Assembly (NCBI GenBank): GCA_031269165.1
Contig: JAISZQ010000331.1
Coordinates: forward strand, 1-18,133
From: Spirochaetaceae bacterium
GTDB taxonomy: Bacteria; Spirochaetota; Spirochaetia; Treponematales; Breznakiellaceae
Direction of reading: 5' to 3'
Length of the DNA stretch: 18,133 bases
The position numbers and the translations under genes were made by a program. Within the stretch, counting starts at the first letter, position 1, and each line of letters opens with the position of its first letter. This document shows positions 6,085-12,952 of this stretch, in pieces. Under the pieces are notes generated by a model, which worked only from the letters and a program-made list of their open reading frames with translations, was not told the DNA's origin and ran no database searches.

Positions 6085-9000
6085 CTAATCATGCAAATAG
6101 TCCTCGCCCAAGAGTTCAATCTCCTTCATGACGGAAATAGTTTGTTTTATGGCAATAATCATATTCTTGATATGCTGTAAATCTTCGATGTTTAGGGACA
6201 CCCGGTCTTTTTTGCGGTTTTTAATCCATAACGCCATGGGTTTGCGCGCTCCCATTTCAAAATCAAAAATATCGGGCGTTACGCCTTCAAAAGTTATTAA
6301 TCCGCCCCGCGAAGACGTATGTGCCGGCGATACGGAGAGGTGTATTTTGCTGTTAGCATAAGTCAACTCGTCAATATAAAAACTTCCTGTTACATCTCCC
6401 AATGAAACTTTTATTGATGTATCGAGGGGAATAGACTTTAACAAGTGAAGCTCAATTAGTTTTTTGCCCAATACGGCATATTTGGTAAAAATGTCCTGGT
6501 CTCTGGTCATGGGAATCGCGGGAAAACCTGTTTTAAGAAACACGATATATTTTTCCCTGTATATTTTAGCATGAAGGACGGCATAAATGTATGAGAGAAC
6601 ATCTTCCGGCGTAGGCTTCCATTTTAACGATTTCAGATAGTTGTTACAGAAGGATTGCGTGAAATTGGGGGTTTTGGTGATTGTGCCCAGACGTTCGCCG
6701 TCAATATCCTCGTTGTATACATAAAGGGGCGCAAAATACGCGCCACCCTGAAATGAATAGTTGGCTCGGCGTTCAATGGGATATTGTGAAATCATAACAT
6801 TGGTATACGGTTTCGAGTCGCTGAATTGTCGTACAAATGATATCCCAATATTTTCTTTATTTTCAAAATGCCGCATAACTTCATAAAATGGTCGGCCTAA
6901 GAAGTGATGAGATAATTTACTTAAAGAGGTATATCTAAAATCAAAGGGACGGTAATGCAAGATGATTGGATTATAGGAAGTTGTTAAATCTTTCATCGCG
7001 GTGGCTAAATCCCAATTTTCACCATCAATTAATTGATATTTATCCCGTATCAATTGAATGTTGTTGTTTGACAATTCTTCTTTTAATTTATCTAATTCTG
7101 ATAAAGAATATTTTATACAAAAGGCGTCTCTACGACCCTCTATTCCGCTGGAATACTTGTTAAAAATATCGGTAATTTTCATAAAACGATTATATGTGTT
7201 TGTTTCCGATAAATCCTTTTTGACAAACCAATAATTCGTTGTTTCGGGCGGGTTTAGTTCAATCCATGGAACCCGGTTAAAAGCGGTGTTTTCCAAAAAA
7301 TTAAGCTTCTGTTTACGGGAAATGAGATTGTTTTCAATCGTTGAATAATAGAAAACCTTTTTGTTTTCCAGCGGTGTTTTGTATTTGATAAAAAAGACAA
7401 TACCTACACCAATCAATATGTCGAAAATGTTTTTATCGCCTTCTTTTTTCTGCGTATTGCCGTGTAAATTCAAAATATAAATCTCATCAAATGTTTCATA
7501 GAGATGCCTTCTCATTTGGCGATGAATAAGGCCGTCAAGAAAACTGTTGTTGGTTACTATGCCGATAACGCCCTCGCCGCTTTTTTCGATTTTCCATTGG
7601 GCAAAGCGGATAAACTTTATATACAGGTCGTCAAGGGGCTGGAGGTTCGTCTCCCCGGCAAGATTCTTTTTGTAGTCCGCCACTTTACTGTCTATCATAT
7701 CGCTGTTCGCCTTGCTTCGGCCCCCAAAATACGGAGGATTGCCCACGATTGCCAAAATAGTTTCGGTTGATTTTATTGCCATAGACTTGTCGTGTTCGTA
7801 CTTTAAACGGGGCAACAGCGCGCTGATAGAGTGATGACTTATATCAAGCGTATTGGTTAAATACACCCCTAAACGCTCATTGTTTTCAAACGTAATGTTC
7901 TTGCCGGCAAGAAACCGGGTTAACAGCGTATGGGATATAATATGCGGCGTAAAATTAACTTCAAACCCATAAATGTCATTCAGGATTTTTTCTTTTGCTT
8001 GCCTCCGGGCAAGGTCGTCCATGTCTTGCGGCAACACTATTTCCATAATGCTGTGAAGGAACGTCCCGGTACCGCTGGCAAAATCCAGCGTTTTGACCTT
8101 TTTGGACGAAAAACCCGTGTCAAGATTGAATTTGTTCATCAATATATCGTTAACCGAACGAACTATAAAACCGGCCACCTCGTAAGGAGTATAATAAACG
8201 CCGCCTTCCTTCCTGTTTTCGGTGCCCCGGTGTTTATCATACTGTGACAGAAAATCCTCGTACAAATAGACCGCTATGCTCTGCTTGCCACTGTCCATTT
8301 TGGCGAATTCCTGATTTATGGCTTCTATGTTGATAAGGTTTATATTTTTTCCGATGTTTATTAACGCCAGTTTTATAGGCGGGGGCAGGTTGCGGCTTTC
8401 ATACGCCTGCGACAAAAATTCTATGAGTAGCTTATAATCATCGGGAATCGAGCGTAAATACTCAAGGTCGTGTTCATCAAGCGTTTTCCCGGTATCGATC
8501 CGGGCAAGCATGAGGCCGTATACAAGGGACTGGGAATAAATATCGCAAAAATCAGAAAGCACATAATAATAATTCATTGATTTCTGATATTCGCCAAAAA
8601 GGCCGTTAAACTTGATAAAAAAACTGTCTCCGCTGTTTTTCGGGTCCGCAATAAATTCCCGCAACGCGACGGAATAATAAAAACTCTGGGCTGCAAGCGT
8701 TTTCGCAAGCATTTTTTTGGTATTGATATAGGGATATTCATATTGATAAAATTCAAAAAAAAGATTTTGAAAATCCAATGTGGTTTTAGTGTCGTTGCCA
8801 AGCGTTATATCTTTTAATATACGGCCTTGTTGAAGGAGAATAAACCGATGATAATTGGTGAGTATGATGTTTTCACACGACCGGGAATACTTTTTAATTT
8901 GTTCGCTTTCTATCAATTTTTCAAGCGGGTAAGCGGGTTTTTTACATTCAATAAAGCCCACCAGTCTTTTCAACAAGGTGTGGTCGTCTTCATACACAAA

Positions 9001-9207
9001 GAAATCAGGGATTCCGGCAATTTCTACGTCGCTGTGTCGGTCTTCCTGTAGTATCGAAAAGTTCCTTGAGGGGGGCATTATGGCATTGATTACATTTTCA
9101 AGCGGAGCGCGGTATTGAATTTCTTCGCCGCCTGCGTTTACGGATAGCCAATCGAGATATGTCTGGACGGCGTTTTTCACCGTTTGGTCAAAATCAAACG
9201 CCGCCAT
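6085..9207 (-). CDS. Single-chain restriction-modification enzyme (type IIG, type ISP-like methyltransferase and specificity region)
   Basis: The 1040-residue protein joins three parts. The N-terminal PD-(D/E)xK nuclease-like domain has E37, PD at 67-68 and ECKK at 87-90. The central N6-adenine methyltransferase has motif I DFASGTGTF near residue 375 and motif IV GNPPYFGG near 490. The C-terminal region resembles the specificity domain of type ISP enzymes (KFIRFAQWKIE, ILNLHGNTQKKEG, SSGIEGRRDAF, YRPFDFRYTSL). No helicase domain is visible, so a type IIG-like enzyme that both methylates and cuts is the best fit. No separate methylase or specificity gene is seen. AGGGAG (9216-9221) precedes the ATG. 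The gene is visibly more AT-rich than its neighbours and lies between two copies of the proS 5' end, so recent acquisition is likely. Confidence 0.85.
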   Translation of the reverse strand: MAAFDFDQTVKNAVQTYLDWLSVNAGGEEIQYRAPLENVINAIMPPSRNFSILQEDRHSDVEIAGIPDFFVYEDDHTLLKRLVGFIECKKPAYPLEKLIESEQIKKYSRSCENIILTNYHRFILLQQGRILKDITLGNDTKTTLDFQNLFFEFYQYEYPYINTKKMLAKTLAAQSFYYSVALREFIADPKNSGDSFFIKFNGLFGEYQKSMNYYYVLSDFCDIYSQSLVYGLMLARIDTGKTLDEHDLEYLRSIPDDYKLLIEFLSQAYESRNLPPPIKLALINIGKNINLINIEAINQEFAKMDSGKQSIAVYLYEDFLSQYDKHRGTENRKEGGVYYTPYEVAGFIVRSVNDILMNKFNLDTGFSSKKVKTLDFASGTGTFLHSIMEIVLPQDMDDLARRQAKEKILNDIYGFEVNFTPHIISHTLLTRFLAGKNITFENNERLGVYLTNTLDISHHSISALLPRLKYEHDKSMAIKSTETILAIVGNPPYFGGRSKANSDMIDSKVADYKKNLAGETNLQPLDDLYIKFIRFAQWKIEKSGEGVIGIVTNNSFLDGLIHRQMRRHLYETFDEIYILNLHGNTQKKEGDKNIFDILIGVGIVFFIKYKTPLENKKVFYYSTIENNLISRKQKLNFLENTAFNRVPWIELNPPETTNYWFVKKDLSETNTYNRFMKITDIFNKYSSGIEGRRDAFCIKYSLSELDKLKEELSNNNIQLIRDKYQLIDGENWDLATAMKDLTTSYNPIILHYRPFDFRYTSLSKLSHHFLGRPFYEVMRHFENKENIGISFVRQFSDSKPYTNVMISQYPIERRANYSFQGGAYFAPLYVYNEDIDGERLGTITKTPNFTQSFCNNYLKSLKWKPTPEDVLSYIYAVLHAKIYREKYIVFLKTGFPAIPMTRDQDIFTKYAVLGKKLIELHLLKSIPLDTSIKVSLGDVTGSFYIDELTYANSKIHLSVSPAHTSSRGGLITFEGVTPDIFDFEMGARKPMALWIKNRKKDRVSLNIEDLQHIKNMIIAIKQTISVMKEIELLGEDYLHD

Positions 9208-9364
9208 AGAGAAAACTCCCTGCCTTTACGGTGTCATTGCCGTATGCCGCGTTACTAAACAGGTTTCCAGCGGGGCGGTAACTGTGTTCGGTGGCGTTCC
9301 CGGCCCGGTAGAGTTTGTCAACTTCAGAGAGGTAACGGGCGATTTCGGCTAGCGCGGCGGTCAT
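9194..9364 (-). pseudogene. Orphan N-terminal fragment of a second restriction-modification enzyme
   Basis: A 56-residue ORF starts at the ATG at 9364 (preceded by AGGGAAA) and overlaps the start of the large enzyme gene by 14 bases in another frame. Its first part, EIARYLSEVDKLYRAGNATE followed by HSYRPAGNL, strongly resembles the N-terminus of type IIG/ISP restriction-modification proteins, where a GNATEHSYRPALK-like stretch is common. After about residue 35 the resemblance stops. It is most likely the leftover start of a displaced homologous gene. A small translated leader peptide coupled to the downstream gene is an alternative. Confidence 0.5.
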
Positions 9365-9424
9365 TTTCCCTATTCTATCATATCCTGTGATAACAAACCA
9401 CTACCCGGTGAAGGATGAGTGACA

Positions 9425-9534
9425 GGTGGCTGGCGATCACCGCGTCGTTGGGGACTTCGCGCAGGGTGGGGATGTAGTATTGGGTGTATTTCATGGAGGA
9501 GAATATAGCAGATAAGGGGGCGTGGGGGAAGGGA
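9425..9534 (-). pseudogene. Relic of the proS 5' end (copy B of the 110-bp direct repeat)
   Basis: The segment encodes the proS start (MKYTQYYIPTLREVPNDAV, then I, A and SH) from an ATG at 9494 and then diverges from proS. It includes the upstream region with a TATATT -10 box. It matches 5882-5991 at 108 of 110 positions. The relic is flanked on one side by the restriction-modification region and on the other, 11 bases away, by the presumed end of an IS3-family element at 9546. Any product would be a short nonsense-tailed peptide. Confidence 0.9.
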
Positions 9535-9545
9535 AGAGGTAAAAG

Positions 9546-10208
9546 TGTCAAGTCCTGAAATAGGTTGACATATTTCATGCAATTCTCCGGTGCATTTTTC
9601 AGGCGTTTCATAATTAAGGGACAGATGGGGTCTTTTGGTGTTATAAATAAACTCCGCCTCATCAACCGCCGTCAGCGCCTGTTTCTTGCTCCGAAACGAG
9701 CGGCCAAGGGAATACTCCTGTTTAATATCCCGTTCAGCCGTTCAGCATGAGCGTTTTCGTAACAGTGCATTTCCTCAGTCATGCTTACCGCCAGCCCGCG
9801 GGCATTGAGTTTTTCAACGTACCTGTGCGAGTAGTACTGGCAGCCACGGTCCGAATGGCGGACGGGAAACGCCCCCCTCGGCAGTTCCTTAAGCGCCATC
9901 TCCAGGGCGCGGACAGCCCCTTCGGCCTCCAGAGTGTCCCCCGCGTGAAAGCCGACCACCTTTCTGGACCACAAATCCATCAGCAGGCTCAGATACAGAA
10001 AGCCCTGATCCGTGCGGATACAGGTGATGTCGCCCGCCCACGCGCGGACATCGTTGGCGTGAGGCGGTTCAAGAATTCGAAGAAGTTCGCCTCGTATCTG
10101 CGTTCCGTGCCGAAGGTAGCAAACTCCAATACCCCGAACACCGTCCGGGGGACTAACAAGAAAGGGAGGAAGCTTTGTTCCACTCTGCTCACCTAGCCGT
10201 TTAACCAC
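9546..10208 (-). pseudogene. Degenerate IS3-family transposase (OrfB, DDE integrase core)
   Basis: Minus-strand translation shows the rve-type catalytic core: first Asp in WAGDITCIRTDQGFLYLSLL, second Asp in RHSDRGCQYY, and Glu in YENAHAERLNGIL. Just after ERLNGIL the frame is lost. The usual continuation (QEYSLGRSFRSKKQAL, then RPHLSLNYETPEKC) appears in another frame down to CQPISGLDT. One A missing from an A-run (ATTAAACAGG) explains it. The 5' part has lost most of the OrfB N-terminus, and no OrfA is present. The element end is probably TGTCAAGTCCTG at 9546. It abuts an IS110-like fragment on the other side. It is inactive on its own. Confidence 0.8.
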
Positions 10209-10436
10209 GTGCTGAACGCGGGCCCGAAACTGAGGGCCTGGTATGAAAAACTAAGCGGATATAAAAAAGCCGGGCTGGTCAGGACGGGGTTAAGGAGGCG
10301 TGTTTTGGGGGAAGCGTATCAAATGCTGAAGAAAGGGGAATACCACTATGCGCGGGATCCGGCAAAGCGCCAGGCAAAGATGATGGCGTATAAGAATTTT
10401 CTTGAAAGCCAAGCACTTTTAAAAAAGAGTGCTTGA
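10209..10436 (+). pseudogene. Probable C-terminal remnant of an IS110-type transposase
   Basis: A 75-residue open stretch begins at a GTG without a ribosome site and has an in-frame stop just upstream. The sequence (KLRAWYEKLSGYKKAGLVR, LGEAYQMLKKGEYHYARDP) resembles the basic C-terminal end of IS110/IS1111-type transposases, where a helical N-P-x-L-R-x-WY segment is followed by a K/R-rich tail. The 5' part is missing and is replaced by the IS3-family relic. The assignment rests on resemblance. A small basic protein of unknown function is the alternative. Confidence 0.45.
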
Positions 10437-10700
10437 CTTTTATCATAGACGCCTGATAGCGATCCAGATTACGCGGATTTTTGTACCAAAAACCCTCTTA
10501 AATCTGTGTCGTCATTTGGTGTAATCCGCCGCGTTCACTCCCCCGTAGGGGGATGCCGAGGGGCGTTCACGGTACAACGCGCACAAGGGCTTCCACCGCA
10601 GGGGGAAATGTCGGAAAAATCCAACAACCTATCTGTTTTATCTGAAAACCCGTGGTATCCTTAATAAAGAAGAAAGAAGGTTTTCTCCAAGGCGGATAGC
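10437..10700. other. Intergenic stretch upstream of the transporter genes
   Basis: No gene is visible. The stretch contains a short hairpin (TCCCCC, GTA, GGGGGA at 10539-10553) and pieces of dispersed sequence such as GATTACGCGGATT, also seen near 6017. No convincing -35/-10 pair for the permease operon can be pointed out. Confidence 0.4.
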
Positions 10701-11654
10701 ATGAAAAAAAGAGAAAAAACGGCGGCCCGGGCGGGCACGGTTCATGTCAGAAGAAATCTGAGGAAAGACGTGCAACGGCATCTGTCCGTGTACGCGTTGC
10801 TGGCCATTCCGTTGGTCTACTATGTCATCTTCAAGTATGTGCCCATCTGGAACGGGCAGATCGCGTTCAAGGATTTCATGCCGCTGGACGGGGTGTTCGG
10901 CAGCAAGTGGATCGGCTTTACCCACTTCCTCACGTTTTTCAGGTCGTTCTATTTCTGGGAACTCCTGCGGAACACGCTCTTCTACAGTTTCGGGAAACTC
11001 CTCGTGAGCGTCCCTGTCGCAATCATCCTCGCCGTGACGCTCTACGAATGCACCCACCCCAAGTTCGGGAAGATCGTGCAGACGCTCGCCTACCTGCCGC
11101 ACTTTCTTTCGTGGGTCATCATGTACGGCATCCTCCTCGTCCTCCTCGCGCCCGGAGACGGGATCGTGAACGACGTGATCAAGTTTTTTGGCGGACAACC
11201 GCTGGCCTTCCTCACCGACACCAAGACGTTTCCGGCCATCGTCATTCTTTCCGATGCATGGAAGGAGATGGGCTGGAGCGCGATCATCTTTATCGCCGCG
11301 TTGATGGGCATCGACCCCTCGCTCTACGAGGCGGCCAAAGTGGAAGGCGCGTCCGCGTTGCAACGGGTCTGGTATATCACGTTGCCGTCTATCCGTCCGG
11401 TCATCGTGATGGTGGTGTTGCTCAGACTCGGCACGATACTCGACGCCGGGTTTAACCAGATGTTCATGCTCTACTCGATACCGGTCTACAGCGTGGCGGA
11501 CATCATCGACACGTGGGTCTACCGGCAGGGCCTCTTGGAGTTCCAGTTCGGCCTCGCCACAGCGGTCGGCATCTTCAAGGGCGCCATCGGTCTTTTTACC
11601 ATCTACCTGTCCAACACGATGGTGAAGAGAGTCTCAGACTCTTCGTTATTTTAA
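10701..11654 (+). CDS. ABC sugar transporter permease, LplB/YteP-like (CUT1)
   Basis: This 317-residue integral inner-membrane protein is the first permease of a carbohydrate-uptake-1 ABC importer. It has a basic cytoplasmic N-terminus, then about six hydrophobic segments (for example LLAIPLVYYVIF and SWVIMYGILLVLL). The permease loop that docks the ATPase has the EAA signature EAAKVEGASALQRVWYITLP starting at about residue 210. LplB/YteP homologues in Bacillus import rhamnogalacturonan-type oligosaccharides. The second permease follows 13 bases later, and a solute-binding protein comes next. As in many such loci, no ATPase gene is present here, so a shared MsmX-like ATPase elsewhere is probable. 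The ribosome site is weak (AAGG at 10689-10692). Confidence 0.9.
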   Translation: MKKREKTAARAGTVHVRRNLRKDVQRHLSVYALLAIPLVYYVIFKYVPIWNGQIAFKDFMPLDGVFGSKWIGFTHFLTFFRSFYFWELLRNTLFYSFGKLLVSVPVAIILAVTLYECTHPKFGKIVQTLAYLPHFLSWVIMYGILLVLLAPGDGIVNDVIKFFGGQPLAFLTDTKTFPAIVILSDAWKEMGWSAIIFIAALMGIDPSLYEAAKVEGASALQRVWYITLPSIRPVIVMVVLLRLGTILDAGFNQMFMLYSIPVYSVADIIDTWVYRQGLLEFQFGLATAVGIFKGAIGLFTIYLSNTMVKRVSDSSLF

Positions 11655-11667
11655 GGGGTAAGGAATT

Positions 11668-12558
11668 ATGGCAAACAAGAAAAAGGCGAAACACTCGCCG
11701 GGAGACATCGTATTCTACCGCGTGCTGGACCTGTTTCTCATTCTCATATTTATCATCGTTGCCATTCCCATGTGGAGCACGATCACCCTCTCGCTCAGAC
11801 CCAACGACTTCATCGGCAGCAACTTCGAGGGAATGTTCCTCGCCCCGTGGAAGTGGTCAACCGCTGCCTACCGGGCCCTCCTCGGCAACGCGGGCTTCTT
11901 CAATGCCTTCGCGAACAGCTTCAAGATTTTGATCATGGGCGTGGCGGCCTCGCTCTTCCTCACCATTCCGCTTGCCTATGTGTTGTCGGTGAAGACCCTT
12001 CCCGGCCGGAAGTTCCTCACGATCTTTGTGTTGGTGCCGTATTTGTTTAACGTGGGGATGATTCCCACCTACCTCGTGATCACGAAGCTGGGCCTCACCA
12101 ACAACCTCGCGTCCATATTCCTGCCCGGCGCGATCAGCACCTACAACTGCCTCATCATGCGCGGCTTCTTCGAGGGCATCCCCGACGAACTCAAAGAAAG
12201 CGCGCGGATAGACGGGGCGCAGGAATGGCGCGTACTGCTCCAGGTCATCCTGCCGCTTTCCAAGCCCATCATCATGACCATAGGGCTCTACTACGGCGTA
12301 ACCTTTTGGAACGACTTCTTCCACGCGATGCTCTATATCAACGCCAACGCCCTGCAACCGCTCCCCATCCTGTTGCGCAACATCCTCATGGCAAGCGGCA
12401 TGAACGAATTTGTCGAGGTAAACGCCTTCGGCAACGCCAACGTCCAGGCGATCAAGGCGGCCAGCGTGTTTATGGCGGCCATCCCAATGATTTTGGCCTA
12501 TCCGTTTATCCAGAAGTATTTCACCAAAGGCACCTTGTTGGGCAGCGTGAAGGGGTAG
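11668..12558 (+). CDS. ABC sugar transporter permease, LplC/YtcP-like (CUT1)
   Basis: This 296-residue second permease starts 13 bases after the first, with AAGGGGTAAGG as ribosome site, so the two are co-transcribed and likely form the heterodimeric channel. It has an N-terminal hydrophobic span (LFLILIFIIVAIPMWSTITL), further spans, and the EAA loop ELKESARIDGAQEWRVLLQV from about residue 175. The ending TKGTLLGSVKG is typical of LplC/YtcP proteins (KGIMLGSVKG-like). The gene is followed by a repeat-rich gap of about 390 bases before the binding protein. Confidence 0.9.
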   Translation: MANKKKAKHSPGDIVFYRVLDLFLILIFIIVAIPMWSTITLSLRPNDFIGSNFEGMFLAPWKWSTAAYRALLGNAGFFNAFANSFKILIMGVAASLFLTIPLAYVLSVKTLPGRKFLTIFVLVPYLFNVGMIPTYLVITKLGLTNNLASIFLPGAISTYNCLIMRGFFEGIPDELKESARIDGAQEWRVLLQVILPLSKPIIMTIGLYYGVTFWNDFFHAMLYINANALQPLPILLRNILMASGMNEFVEVNAFGNANVQAIKAASVFMAAIPMILAYPFIQKYFTKGTLLGSVKG

Positions 12559-12569
12559 GCCCTTCCAGG

Positions 12570-12601
12570 GAATGGATAATGGAAAATTGAAAATGGAGAA
12601 T
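12570..12601 (+). repeat. A/G-rich dispersed repeat, second copy
   Basis: This 32-bp segment matches 16-47 with one difference. It begins directly after a small CCCT/AGGG hairpin just beyond the stop codon of the second permease. Confidence 0.6.
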
Positions 12602-12674
12602 AGTCGGCAAACTGCCGCAACAAGCAGGGGGGTTGCCGCGACCTCGCCATGATGGGGCGTGTTTGTTTGTGTGG

Positions 12675-12867
12675 TTGCGGGGAAGCGGCGGTTGAGGAAG
12701 GCCGTCATCGCGGGGAAGCGGCAGTGAGGAAGCCCGTCATTGCGGGAGGCGGCGGTTGAGGAAGATCGTCGTCGCGGGGATGCGGCAGTGAGGAAGCCCG
12801 TCATTGCGGGGAAGCGGCGGTGAGGAAGGCCGTCGTCGCGGGAATGCGGCAGCGAGGAGGACCGTCA
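12675..12867 (+). repeat. Tandem array: six 32-bp units in a 64-bp higher-order pattern
   Basis: Units begin at 12675, 12708, 12740, 12772, 12804 and 12836 and are 32 bp long (the first is 33). Each has the form T(T/C)GCGGGGAAGCGGC, then a GAGGAAG block, then CCGTC(A/G). Odd units carry GGCGGT and begin TTGC. Even units carry GGCAGTGAGG (AGCGAGG in the last) and begin TCGC, so the true period is about 64 bp. The array runs directly into a single arm of the GTCATTGCGA repeat at 12864. It lies between the permease pair and the binding-protein gene. Confidence 0.9.
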
Positions 12868-12896
12868 TTGCGAGGAGCAACGCGACGAAGCAATCT
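12864..12896 (+). repeat. Single arm of the GTCATTGCGA palindromic repeat
   Basis: GTCATTGCGAGGAGCAACG followed by GACGAAGCAATCT matches the left arm of the palindromes at 80, 16125 and 17945. No matching right arm follows. It is in phase with the preceding 32-bp units, which look like diverged versions of the same sequence. Confidence 0.65.
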
Positions 12897-12952
12897 AGGT
12901 GTTGTAAACGGGCGGTTACGAACCGTTTAAAATATATTTTTATGGAGGATGT

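Noticed and set aside
9672..9730. Programmed frameshift in the IS3 transposase
   Set aside because: IS3 frameshifting occurs between OrfA and OrfB, not after the catalytic Glu. A missing A in an A-run and the loss of the N-terminus point to decay.
11857..12804. 315-residue minus-strand ORF over the second permease and the tandem repeat
   Set aside because: It is a shadow of the permease. Its N-terminal part is just translation of the 32-bp repeat.
12675..12867. CRISPR array
   Set aside because: The units are directly contiguous with no spacers, and there are no cas genes.
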